The notes under the pieces were generated by a model. The model was not told the DNA's origin and did no database searches. It worked only from the letters and a program-made list of their open reading frames with translations. A DNA stretch of 17,413 bases, taken from positions 1 to 17,413 of the forward strand of contig CAUEQX010000021.1 of the NCBI GenBank assembly GCA_959020035.1, read 5' to 3'. A program made the position numbers and the translations under genes. Source of the stretch: an uncultured Collinsella sp. Lineage in GTDB: Bacteria; Actinomycetota; Coriobacteriia; Coriobacteriales; Coriobacteriaceae. Shown here one piece after another: positions 5,745 to 13,421 of the stretch (position 1 is its first letter; every line of letters begins with the position of its first letter).

Positions 5745-7928
5745 CTAATTGTTCAGCATGCGGTCGAAGCTTCCCGAGTCGCCATCCCGATAGTCGGCGG
5801 TCATCAGAATCTCCTGTGGAATGCGTCCGCCCTCGCGCAGCACGTTGCGGAACTGCACGCGCGTGACCATGGGCAGATCCTTGATCGTCGCCGCCAGGTT
5901 CTGCGGCACACCCTGGTTGGCAGCTGCGGGTTCGCACTCTCCGCCGGCCTTCACGCGACGCTTGTGCTCGGCAAGCATGGCGCGATACATACCGGCATGC
6001 AGGCGAATCTCTACCACATTGGCGTTACGGGTCTGCTCGACAATGCGCGCACCCTCTCGGTCGATGTCGCCCACGTAGTAGACATAGTTAAAGCGATAGC
6101 CGATCTCGGCCAGATAATCATCCAGTGCGTGCGAAACGCTCGCCTTGCAGCCACCGCCAAAGATCACGCCGCCCACCTTGGTGCCAAAAAGCTTGGCGTG
6201 CTTGCGGCCGCGCAGGAGCTTGACGATTTCGTCATAGGTGTCTAGGTTCTCGACCATAATGAACGGCTTGTCGGCGCCCAGCGTAAAGAAACCCGTAAAG
6301 TGCACGGGACGGTTGGGGGCGACCTTAATCGCCTGCATGCTGATACCTTTTTCGGTCATACGCCGAATCAGGCGCTCGCCGTGCTTGCCGTCAAAGGCCT
6401 TCTCATCGTTAAAAATCTGGTAGGCGCGCTGGCGACGCGAAGCGACCGGCGTGTCGGCACCGCGATTCTGCTCAATCCAAGCCTGGATGATCGCAATTTC
6501 CTCGGCAATCTTGCGGTTGGACATCTCGTTGTGCTGAGTGCGCTGCGGAGCCTTTTTGCCGTCCTTGCCCTCGACCTTAACAATTTGAGTCTGCTGCTCC
6601 TTGATCTTAGAGAGCGCCGTGGGCGTAGGGACAACTTTGAGCAGCTGCCTGCCTAAAACGCGGGCAAGGGCAAACGCCGAGACCTCGCCGTGAACGGCCG
6701 ACTTGGGCTGCTGGGCAGCAGTATCTGCTGCGGCAGACTCCAGCTTCTTCTGAGACTTGCGCTTAGAATCGCCTTGGGAATTGCGCTCGCGCTTCGGCAT
6801 AGACGCCTGCTTCTGCGGACGATCGGACTTACTCTCCTTCGCCCGCTGGCGCTTAGGCTGCCCCGAAGAAACCTCGACCTTCGCATCCTCGTCCTGCGGC
6901 GTGGTCTTCTCGGCTGCAGTCTCGGCATGGGAACTGCGGCCCCCACGATGGCGACGGCGGCGAGGCTTGCTCGAAGCACCCTCCCCCGTCTGTTCAACCG
7001 CAGGTTGCTGGCCCTGGGTCTCCGTATCGGACGCAGTCTGCTCATCAACAGGCTTCTGTTCACGAACTCCCGACTCGGCAGGCTTCACGGCCTTCTCGGC
7101 CCGCACCTCCGGAACCTGATTAACCTTCTCCTGGCGCTTTACGGGGTACGCGCGACCTGCAAAGCCGCGACCGGGACGACACGAGTCTGAGGCCTTCTTG
7201 GCCGGCTTCTCAGAATCGTCCGCAACTTCGGCAGTCTCTTCGGCCTCGCGCACAACATCCTGCTGCTCGGCCCTAAAATGCGCACCGCGGCGACGCTTGG
7301 GTTCCTGAGGCTCAGCGGACTTTTGCTCTTTCACAGACTCCTGCGGCTCGGAGACGGGCTCGTTCTCGACAACCTCGGTAACGGCCCCATCCTTTTGAGC
7401 AACGGCGCGACGGAAGCGCTCCTGCTGGGCGCGGCGCTGCGCATCGCGCTTGCCACCCCCACCAAAACCGCCGCGTCCTGCCTTGGCCGTAAAGGCACGC
7501 ACGACGTTCTCATCGAGCAACTCATCGGTATCGACATGCTCGCGCGGAGCAACTTCTTCCACAGCAGGCACGTCAGCAGAATCCTCGACGACAAAGTCTT
7601 CGACGGACTCGGTAGGTTGTTCCTGGACATCGCTGATCTCGGCATTGATGGTATAGAACGCCGGGCGCCCGTTAATGCCGCTACCCTCGATCTTTGTCAC
7701 GATTTTTGCCGCGATAAGCTCATCGCGCATCGCCTTGGTGTCACATTCCTTATCGACGGAGCGGAAAATCTGCGCCAGCGCACTCGACTTAATCTTGAGC
7801 GCCTTGCGGCAGAGCAGGTCGTAGGCAACCAGCTTGGCACGCTCGGCAGAAAGCGACGTCTGGCTGCTCAGACGTTCAGCCAGGGCATCGACATTATTTT
7901 GGTTATCGGAATATACCGTCTTGGCCAC
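5745..7928 (-). CDS. solo Toprim protein with JetD-like C-terminal domain and long charged linker
   Basis: 727 residues from GTG 7928. An upstream in-frame ATG at 7952 exists, but its extra codons overlap the GAAAGGGG ribosome-binding site, so GTG is preferred. Residues about 10-98 look like a winged helix ending GRPAFYTI. Residues about 100-465 are low-complexity, rich in Glu, Gln, Lys, Arg and Pro, with GRGGFGGGG (151-159) and an Arg-rich patch RRRRHRGGR (323-331) that suggest nucleic-acid binding. Residues about 467-727 carry a Toprim-like core: FIMVEN (Glu560), GGVIFGGG, and YYVGDIDREG (Asp621, Asp623). This order resembles the C-terminal (DUF2220) domain of JetD, the nuclease subunit of Wadjet plasmid-defence systems. 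JetA, JetB and JetC are absent from the window. A structural or RNA-processing role is equally possible. It is flanked by foldbacks on its 3' side. Confidence 0.82.
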   Translation of the reverse strand: MAKTVYSDNQNNVDALAERLSSQTSLSAERAKLVAYDLLCRKALKIKSSALAQIFRSVDKECDTKAMRDELIAAKIVTKIEGSGINGRPAFYTINAEISDVQEQPTESVEDFVVEDSADVPAVEEVAPREHVDTDELLDENVVRAFTAKAGRGGFGGGGKRDAQRRAQQERFRRAVAQKDGAVTEVVENEPVSEPQESVKEQKSAEPQEPKRRRGAHFRAEQQDVVREAEETAEVADDSEKPAKKASDSCRPGRGFAGRAYPVKRQEKVNQVPEVRAEKAVKPAESGVREQKPVDEQTASDTETQGQQPAVEQTGEGASSKPRRRRHRGGRSSHAETAAEKTTPQDEDAKVEVSSGQPKRQRAKESKSDRPQKQASMPKRERNSQGDSKRKSQKKLESAAADTAAQQPKSAVHGEVSAFALARVLGRQLLKVVPTPTALSKIKEQQTQIVKVEGKDGKKAPQRTQHNEMSNRKIAEEIAIIQAWIEQNRGADTPVASRRQRAYQIFNDEKAFDGKHGERLIRRMTEKGISMQAIKVAPNRPVHFTGFFTLGADKPFIMVENLDTYDEIVKLLRGRKHAKLFGTKVGGVIFGGGCKASVSHALDDYLAEIGYRFNYVYYVGDIDREGARIVEQTRNANVVEIRLHAGMYRAMLAEHKRRVKAGGECEPAAANQGVPQNLAATIKDLPMVTRVQFRNVLREGGRIPQEILMTADYRDGDSGSFDRMLNN

Positions 7929-8032
7929 GGGGCCCCTTTCATATGTACACATATACGTTTATATGGTACAACGCACGCCCTTATCCACGCAAAACATCTG
8001 CGAGAACACTCGAGCGTCACCAGCTTTTGCAT

Positions 8033-8072
8033 GAAAAAAGGACCGAGCCCGCGAAGTCGCGGACCCGGTCTT
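8033..8072 (-). terminator. rho-independent terminator after cstA
   Basis: GACCGAGCCCGCGA (8041-8054) pairs with TCGCGGACCCGGTC (8057-8070), with two mismatches and a 2-nt spacer. On the minus strand it is followed by CTTTTTTC. It lies 42 bases past the cstA stop. The gap from here to the Toprim gene (8073 down to 7929) carries that gene's promoter region, but I cannot assign confident -35/-10 boxes. Confidence 0.85.
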
Positions 8073-8112
8073 TCCGAGTCATATAGATGTGACGCTCAAC
8101 TCGTCAGGCCGA

Positions 8113-10002
8113 TTAGGCCTTGGCGGCCTCGGCGTCGGCGGGAGCCTCGGCAGCAGCAGTGCGGCCATACTCGGCCTTGCCCATCTCGGACCACTCGGGC
8201 TCCTCGTCGGGCATGGAACCGGCCTCCTTGCCGAAGAACTCCTTGAGGCAGTTGACGGCAACGATAAGGCCCAGGACCATCAGCAGGACGGCGAAGACGA
8301 GCTGCAGGCCCTTGGTGGCGGCGACGGAGACAGCAGCCGTGGTGGCGGTAGCCGGGATGGTGCCGAAGAAGCCGTAGGCCTGGACGGCGGTCATGCAGCC
8401 CATGGCGCTCTGGACCAGCGAGGTGAAGGTGCAGCAGAGCAGGAAGACGACGGGCACGTAGAGCATCCAACCCTTGCGGCCGGTGCACTTGCAGAACACG
8501 GCGAGGGTGATCATGGTCATACCGCCGAGCAGCTGGTTAGAAGCACCAAAGAGCGGCCAGATGTTGGCATAGCCGCCAAAGGCGAGGGCGAGACCAGGAA
8601 GCAGGGTAACGACCGTGGCGAACCAGGGATTGCCGAGGACCTTCATGTAGCCGGCCTTGGACTCGATGGCTAGGGCGTCGTTGGTCTGGGCAAAGAACTC
8701 GGAGAACGAGGTACGAGCGATGCGGGCGACGGCATCGAGCGAGGTCAGGGCCAGAGCAGAAACGTTCATAGTCATGAAGACGGTTGCGAGCGTGCCGTCA
8801 ACGCCGAAAGCCTGCATACCGCGGGAGATGCCGGCGGCGAAGATCTGGAACGGGGTGGAAGCGACGCCGGCGTTAAGGGCGCCGGTACCGGCGGTGTTCA
8901 TGTCGGAGAACATGATGCCGGCGACGATGATGGCAAGGATGCCGACGAAGGACTCGACGATCATGGCGCCGTAACCGACCTTGACGGCGTCCTGCTCCTT
9001 CTCGACCTGCTTGGAGGAGGTGCCGGAAGAAACGAGGCTGTGGAAACCGGAGAGAGCACCGCAAGCGACGGAGACGAACAGGACCGGGAACATCATGCCG
9101 GAAGCAGTGGAGAAGCCGGTGAAGACCGGAGCGGTGATAGTGGCCTGACCGTTGACGCCCAGGACGACGATGCCGAGGACAGCGCAGACGATCATGACGA
9201 TCATCATGATGGAAGTGAGGTAGTCACGCGGGGTCTTGAGCATCTGGATGGGCATAGCGCCAGCGAAGACCAGGTAGACCATGACGACGGCGAACCACTG
9301 GAACTTGTCCAGGTAGACCGGGAACTGCATACCGACGGCGAACATGAGAACCATGAGGACCACGCCGGTGACGAACTCGGCAGCGCCGGTGAGGTTGAAC
9401 TTCTTCTGGGCCCAACCAAAGGCGATAGCGACGAAGGTGAACAGGATGGAGATGGTACCAGCGCAGCCGGCGGCATAGGACTTGGTGAAGTCGATGGCAC
9501 CGGTAGCAGCACCAGAAGCGTCAACGGCCGGGGTGAACATGAACGTCTTGCAGACCATGTCGGTGAAAGCGGCGATGACGATGATGCAGAACAGCCAGCA
9601 GAACAGCAGGAACAGGCGACGGCCGGTCTTGCCGATGTACTTCTCGATGAGCTGGGCCAGGGACTTGCCGTTGTTCTTCATCGAGGCGTACAGGGCGCCA
9701 AAGTCGTGGACGGCGCCAAAGAAGATGCCGCCGACGAGGACCCAGAGCACGACGGGAAGCCAGCCGAAGGCCATGGCGACGATCGTACCCGTGACAGGGC
9801 CGGCACCGCAGATCGAGCTGAACTGGTGCGAGAACGCGGTAAAGGCGGAGACGGGCGAGAAGCTGTTGCCGTCCTTCATGCGCTTGGCCGGCGTGAGGGC
9901 CTCTTTGTCAACGCCCCACTTGTTGGCCAGCCATCGGCCATAGCCCAGATAGCCGCAAGCGAGCACCGCCGCGGCCACAACCATGAGCAAAACTCCGTTC
10001 AT
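8113..10002 (-). CDS. cstA: CstA/BtsT-family peptide or pyruvate transporter
   Basis: A 629-residue polytopic membrane protein of the carbon-starvation CstA family, which imports peptides or pyruvate with cations across the inner membrane. Many hydrophobic helices run from residue 2 (LLMVVAAAVLACGYLGYG) to about 590. The family region SAFTAFSHQFSSICGAGPVTG lies near 52-72, followed by GAVHDFGALYAS. It ends in a soluble acidic tail (about 598-629) rich in Glu and Ala. E. coli CstA and BtsT are about 700 residues, so this is a shorter variant. The start is fixed by AGGAGG 7 nt upstream of the ATG. It has its own promoter and a leader of about 235 nt with a terminator hairpin, and a terminator follows it, so it is a single-gene unit. 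Substrate cannot be read from the sequence. Confidence 0.93.
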   Translation of the reverse strand: MNGVLLMVVAAAVLACGYLGYGRWLANKWGVDKEALTPAKRMKDGNSFSPVSAFTAFSHQFSSICGAGPVTGTIVAMAFGWLPVVLWVLVGGIFFGAVHDFGALYASMKNNGKSLAQLIEKYIGKTGRRLFLLFCWLFCIIVIAAFTDMVCKTFMFTPAVDASGAATGAIDFTKSYAAGCAGTISILFTFVAIAFGWAQKKFNLTGAAEFVTGVVLMVLMFAVGMQFPVYLDKFQWFAVVMVYLVFAGAMPIQMLKTPRDYLTSIMMIVMIVCAVLGIVVLGVNGQATITAPVFTGFSTASGMMFPVLFVSVACGALSGFHSLVSSGTSSKQVEKEQDAVKVGYGAMIVESFVGILAIIVAGIMFSDMNTAGTGALNAGVASTPFQIFAAGISRGMQAFGVDGTLATVFMTMNVSALALTSLDAVARIARTSFSEFFAQTNDALAIESKAGYMKVLGNPWFATVVTLLPGLALAFGGYANIWPLFGASNQLLGGMTMITLAVFCKCTGRKGWMLYVPVVFLLCCTFTSLVQSAMGCMTAVQAYGFFGTIPATATTAAVSVAATKGLQLVFAVLLMVLGLIVAVNCLKEFFGKEAGSMPDEEPEWSEMGKAEYGRTAAAEAPADAEAAKA

Positions 10003-10037
10003 TACATTTCCTCCTCTAAAAAGAACTTCCCAGACAT

Positions 10038-10076
10038 AAAAAATGAGGGCCGTCGGTTGCGCTCGACGGCCCTCAT
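10038..10076 (-). terminator. terminator hairpin in the cstA leader (candidate attenuator)
   Basis: On the minus strand ATGAGGGCCGTCG (10076-10064) pairs perfectly over 13 bp with CGACGGCCCTCAT (10055-10043), followed by six U (10043-10038). It lies between the cstA promoter and the ribosome-binding site. As drawn it would stop transcription before cstA, which is the layout of a riboswitch or attenuator expression platform. Confidence 0.8.
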
Positions 10077-10237
10077 CTTCATCAGCCGCCCGTTATCGTA
10101 CGGGCTAGCTGTATGTGCTAACCCGCATCAGATAATTACTACGCTGATAATGTTTAGCTGATGCGTGAACATGTCTAAGAAATCCTCTTCAATCATGATG
10201 TGAACGATCCGTGCGTGTTCACATCCCCCAGTGGTTG
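10077..10237 (-). promoter_or_regulatory. structured 5' leader of cstA
   Basis: Three more stems precede the terminator on the minus strand. GATGTGAAC/GTTCACATC is formed by 10225-10217 with 10205-10197. CGCATCAG/CTGATGCG is formed by 10165-10158 with 10131-10124. GCCCG/CGGGC is formed by 10105-10101 with 10092-10088. The left arm of the second stem (CATCAGC) can also pair with GCTGATG at 10086-10080, giving a mutually exclusive fold just before the terminator. No known riboswitch consensus that I can recall is present (no T-box AGGGUGGNACCGCG, SAM-I, glycine or c-di-GMP core). Confidence 0.6.
10128..10172 (-). CDS. possible Ile/Val-rich leader peptide upstream of cstA
   Basis: The 14-codon frame MFTHQLNIISVVII ends in a TGA that lies in the right arm of the leader's second stem (10131-10124). 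Seven of its last nine residues are Leu, Ile or Val, using AT-rich codons (CTA, ATT, GTA) that look uncommon here. A weak ribosome-binding site (GAGGA) lies about 11 nt upstream; an in-frame ATG at 10196 would give 22 residues. Such a frame fits ribosome-stalling attenuation by branched-chain amino acids, but translation is not shown. Confidence 0.35.
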   Translation of the reverse strand: MFTHQLNIISVVII

Positions 10238-10243
10238 AAAAGG

Positions 10244-10272
10244 AGTATGAAACTTTAGTTACCTAAAGTCAA
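10244..10272 (-). promoter_or_regulatory. cstA promoter with a palindromic operator in the spacer
   Basis: On the minus strand TTGACT (10272-10267) and CATACT (10249-10244) are separated by exactly 17 bp and lie upstream of cstA. ACTTTAG-GTAA-CTAAAGT, a perfect 7-bp inverted repeat at 10269-10252, overlaps the -35 box and fills most of the spacer, as a repressor operator would. AT-rich DNA (10273-10325) lies upstream and could act as an UP element. From 10326 to 10389 I see nothing supportable beyond a weak CCCACG/CGTGGG pair. Confidence 0.75.
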
Positions 10273-10389
10273 CGCAAATTTGTAATGAGTTTTCAACTTT
10301 TTTGGATTTCTCGGTATAAAACGCCACTGACCTCGGACTTTACCCCACGACAGTTTTTGCATGAGAGATGCCCCTGAGAGCCGTGGGAG

Positions 10390-10514
10390 CCGGGCGGAGG
10401 GGCCGGATATAAGGTTTATCGCGAGTTCCGCACGCAAAGAAGGCCACTTAATGTGGCCTTAGTCTTGCGCAGGACTGTAAAGCAGGAAACCTTATATCCG
10501 GCCCCTCCGTCCGG
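10390..10514 (-). repeat. 125-nt foldback with 28-bp outer stem and two inner hairpins
   Basis: Bases 10395-10417 are the exact reverse complement of 10487-10509 (23 bp). Five more pairs, one of them G-U, extend the stem to 10390 and 10514. Inside are AAGGCCAC-TTAAT-GTGGCCTT (10440-10460) and AGTCTT-GCGC-AGGACT (10461-10476), plus the shared 23-bp core that is otherwise unpaired. The element starts 17 bases after the tsaD stop, so it probably also ends that operon; the inner 8-bp hairpin is followed on the minus strand by CTTT. It looks like a structured RNA or a mobile palindrome. Confidence 0.75.
10412..10448 (-). repeat. copy 2 of the dispersed 23-bp core motif
   Basis: Bases 10412-10434 match 5541-5563 exactly, and the tail ending AGGCCACT (10441-10448) is also shared. 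Here the motif lies in the foldback, partly within its left arm (10412-10417) and partly in the loop. The match is too long to be chance within one window and is not coding. Confidence 0.7.
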
Positions 10515-10531
10515 GGACCGCGCCGCACCAG

Positions 10532-12916
10532 CTACAGCGTCATGTTTGGATCGGCGTCGACATCGAACGGCGAGATTTCGCCTCGGTCGAATTTACGGCG
10601 AGCGACCTCCGCGATCATGGCGGCGTTATCGGTACAGGCAGACAAGGGCGGCACCGTTACGCGAATCCCCTGACGCCCAAGCTTCTTGATCATCATCTCG
10701 CGCAGATGCGGGTTGGCCGAGACGCCGCCACCGATGCAGTATTCCTTGCATCCGGTAGCGTGCAGTGCGTTTTTGGCCTTCTTGTACTGCACGTCAAAGA
10801 CAGCTGCCTCAAACGAAGCTGCCAGATCGGGCAGGTGAATCGTGCGCCCGGCCTTGGTCTCCTGTTCAATGTAGAGCGTCACAGCGGTTTTAAGGCCCGA
10901 AAGCGAGAAGCGATAGTCTCCCCTGCTGTTAAGCGCACGGGGGAAATCGATCGCCTTGGGGTTGCCCGTCTCGGCCAGCTTGGAAATGATGGGGCCACCG
11001 GGATAGCCCAGACCCAACGCCTTGGCTACCTTGTCGAAGGCCTCGCCCACAGCGTCGTCGAGCGTCTCACCGAGCACCTCGTAGTCGCCCCACGCCTTCA
11101 CGTGCACGAGCATGGTGTGCCCACCCGAGACAAGCGTGAAGATAAACGGCGGTTTGAGGTCGGGTTGCGCCAGCAGGTTGGCAAACAGATGCCCCTCCAG
11201 ATGGTTGACGCATACGAGCGGCTTACCGGCAGCGTAGGCAAAGCCTTTGGCAAAGGCAACGCCCACCACGAGGGCGCCCACCAGGCCCGGACCCTGTGTC
11301 ACGCCCACGGCGGCAAGCTCGCTGGGAGCAATGGCTCCACCCTCAAGACCAAGCGATGCTGCGGCATCCTCGAGCGCCGCATCCACGACACTCACAATCA
11401 CCTCAACGTGTTTGCGCGAGGCGATCTCGGGCACCACGCCGCCAAAGCGGGCATGAAAATCAATCTGTGTCGACACCTGGTTGGCCAGCATATTGCCATC
11501 CGCATCGATAATCGCCACGGCCGTCTCGTCGCAGGAACTCTCGATAGCGAGCACTAGGCGGCGGCGTTCAATTTCGGCACGCTCCCCCTCGGAGCGCCCG
11601 GGCGCAGGCAGCGGCCATACGCGCTGCTCTGCCGCCGTCGGCTCGGGCGAAGCATTGTCGACCGGAAGCACGAGGGGCAGCGGAGCCGTCATGACGATGG
11701 CATCCTTGCCGGCACCATAGTAGCCGCGGCGACGGCCAGCCTCGGTAAAGCCCAGGGCGGCATAGAGTGCAATTGCGCCCTCGTTGCCGTCCTCAACCTC
11801 AAGCGAAGCCGTGGTGCAGCCGAGCATCTGCGCGTCATAGCTCACGTGCGACAGAAGCTTGCGGGCGATACCCTCACGGCGATGAGTCGGATCGACGGCA
11901 ACGTCCATAATCTGCACGTCCCCGTCGACGACCATGCCGCCGGCAAGACCCAGCAACTGACCGTCGTCGTGCGCCACCCACCAGCTACGCGGAGCGGCAA
12001 CGTCCTCGCCCAGCTCGGACAAGAACATGCCCGGCGTCCACGCCTCGTGTCCGGCGCCTTCAAAGCAGGCGGTCTCCAGTGCGCTCGCGCCCTCGGCATC
12101 CGCCGCGCCCATGGGGCGGAATTGCAGATGACGCCCAGCGAGCTCGTCGGCAACACCTGTCACCTCACTCTGCGCGCTCTCGGCAAGGCCCAGGCGCTTG
12201 CGCTCGTTTTCCTCGGCGTCCGAAAGGCGCGTGTAGATCGGCAAGACGCGAGCGGGATCGCCATCGCCTGCGGCGTGCGCCATCAGCAGGCCCTCGCCCG
12301 AGGGCCACCACAGGCCTCGCTCCACGCAGCGTGCCGTCTCGTCCTCACCCAGCAGCTTGCCATAACGCACGAGACCGTCACCAGTTAGCTGAACCTGATC
12401 CCAGCCCGCGGTCTGACGCCACTCATCAAGCGCCACGGCGGCCTTGACCACGCGCTCGCGCTGAAACAGACGCTCGGGACCCTCATCGATCAGCATATAC
12501 AGCGCCGGATATACCTCACCGCGCATAGCATCGGCCAAGATACCAAGCTTGCCGCGCACGCCAGCCTTCCACGCCGTCCAAGCGCAAGCGTCGAGCGTCG
12601 ACACGCCCAGCAGCGGAACATTGGCACCGCGCGCGAGGCCCTTGGCAGTGGAGATGCCGATGCGCACACCCGTAAACGACCCCGGGCCGCGGCCGACCAC
12701 GTAGCAACCAACATCGCTGCGATCCAGACCGGCTTGAGCCAGCACGCCATCAACGGTATTCACGAGCTCAACGTTGGCGTGACGGCGACACATGTGGTCG
12801 CCACTCACGAGCTTCGTCTCGCCCGTCTGCTCATCAATCCAGCTTGCCGCGCAGGCAAGCATGTCGGTCGAAGTATCGAGCGCCACCACCAGCGCGTTGT
12901 CGTTATGCAAGCTCAT
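10532..12916 (-). CDS. tsaB/rimI/tsaD: fused TsaB-RimI-TsaD: t6A tRNA modification and S18 N-acetyltransferase
   Basis: 794 residues from ATG 12916. A TTG at 12934 is in frame, but ATG fits the overlap with tsaE. Residues about 9-245 are TsaB: LDTST and GRGPGSFTGVRIG (75-87). Residues about 264-412 are RimI, a GNAT acetyltransferase with the acetyl-CoA loop RREGIA (346-351). A linker follows to about 452. Residues 453-794 are TsaD: AIESSCDETAVAI (457-469), metal-binding NHLEGH (His572, His576), SGGHT (597-601), GGGVSANP (729-736). With TsaE and TsaC, TsaB and TsaD transfer threonylcarbamoyl to A37 of ANN-decoding tRNAs; RimI acetylates ribosomal protein S18. All key motifs of the three enzymes are intact. 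The start overlaps tsaE by 14 bases, suggesting translational coupling. Such fusions are, to my knowledge, typical of Coriobacteriia. Confidence 0.95.
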   Translation of the reverse strand: MSLHNDNALVVALDTSTDMLACAASWIDEQTGETKLVSGDHMCRRHANVELVNTVDGVLAQAGLDRSDVGCYVVGRGPGSFTGVRIGISTAKGLARGANVPLLGVSTLDACAWTAWKAGVRGKLGILADAMRGEVYPALYMLIDEGPERLFQRERVVKAAVALDEWRQTAGWDQVQLTGDGLVRYGKLLGEDETARCVERGLWWPSGEGLLMAHAAGDGDPARVLPIYTRLSDAEENERKRLGLAESAQSEVTGVADELAGRHLQFRPMGAADAEGASALETACFEGAGHEAWTPGMFLSELGEDVAAPRSWWVAHDDGQLLGLAGGMVVDGDVQIMDVAVDPTHRREGIARKLLSHVSYDAQMLGCTTASLEVEDGNEGAIALYAALGFTEAGRRRGYYGAGKDAIVMTAPLPLVLPVDNASPEPTAAEQRVWPLPAPGRSEGERAEIERRRLVLAIESSCDETAVAIIDADGNMLANQVSTQIDFHARFGGVVPEIASRKHVEVIVSVVDAALEDAAASLGLEGGAIAPSELAAVGVTQGPGLVGALVVGVAFAKGFAYAAGKPLVCVNHLEGHLFANLLAQPDLKPPFIFTLVSGGHTMLVHVKAWGDYEVLGETLDDAVGEAFDKVAKALGLGYPGGPIISKLAETGNPKAIDFPRALNSRGDYRFSLSGLKTAVTLYIEQETKAGRTIHLPDLAASFEAAVFDVQYKKAKNALHATGCKEYCIGGGVSANPHLREMMIKKLGRQGIRVTVPPLSACTDNAAMIAEVARRKFDRGEISPFDVDADPNMTL

Positions 12917-13409
12917 CTTGTACAGCCTTATCAATCAAATGGGAAAGCTCCATTGCGCGGTCACCGTGCGCCTCGAGCGTTATCGTTCGCACATCGCTGT
13001 CGCCCTCATCACGCTTGAGCGTCACCGAAAGATACTCATCCGTCAGCTCGTCCTGGAATTGTTCGCCCCATTCCAGCAGGCAAGCACCCTCGTAGCCCAG
13101 CACATCGAAAATGCCCGTATCCTCGAGCTCGTAGGCATGCTCCAGGCGGTATAGATCAAAGTGAAACAGCGGAATACGACCTTGATCGTGAACGGCCATG
13201 AGCGCAAACGTAGGACTCGTAACCATATGCCCATCGCCCAGCCCGCGCGAGACGCCCTTGGTAAAGTGAGTTTTGCCCACTCCCAGGCCACCGGTCAGGA
13301 TGAGCACATCGCCGTCCTCAAGGCACGGTGCAATTAGCTCGCCAAAGTACTCCGTATCGGCAGCGCAAGTCGTTTTGTAAGTACCTACCCCCAGGCGCTC
13401 CAGGGACAT
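12903..13409 (-). CDS. tsaE: TsaE, ATPase of the t6A tRNA modification machinery
   Basis: 168 residues, usual length. P-loop GGLGVGKT (40-47), SPTF (65-68), HFDLYRL (83-89) and EWGEQF (113-118) are the family signatures. TsaE binds the TsaB-TsaD dimer and hydrolyses ATP to reset it between t6A cycles. Its partner domains are encoded directly downstream with a 14-base overlap. The start is supported by AAGGAG 5 nt upstream. It lies 12 bases after the glycosylase stop. Confidence 0.95.
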   Translation of the reverse strand: MSLERLGVGTYKTTCAADTEYFGELIAPCLEDGDVLILTGGLGVGKTHFTKGVSRGLGDGHMVTSPTFALMAVHDQGRIPLFHFDLYRLEHAYELEDTGIFDVLGYEGACLLEWGEQFQDELTDEYLSVTLKRDEGDSDVRTITLEAHGDRAMELSHLIDKAVQDELA

Positions 13410-13421
13410 ATATGCTCCTTA

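Noticed and set aside
5745..7928. Complete Wadjet defence system
   Set aside because: Only a JetD-like C-terminal domain is present; no JetA, JetB or SMC-like JetC gene flanks it.
9040..10161. Plus-strand 373-residue Asp/Glu/His-rich frame
   Set aside because: Antisense of cstA; the composition is the mirror of hydrophobic codons and it crosses the cstA ribosome-binding site and leader.
10077..10237. T-box or other named riboswitch for cstA
   Set aside because: The T-box core AGGGUGGNACCGCG and the cores of SAM-I, glycine and c-di-GMP classes were looked for by eye and not found.
10255..10437. Minus-strand 60-residue frame between cstA and tsaD
   Set aside because: It overlaps the foldback and the cstA promoter, has no ribosome-binding site, and no recognised domain.
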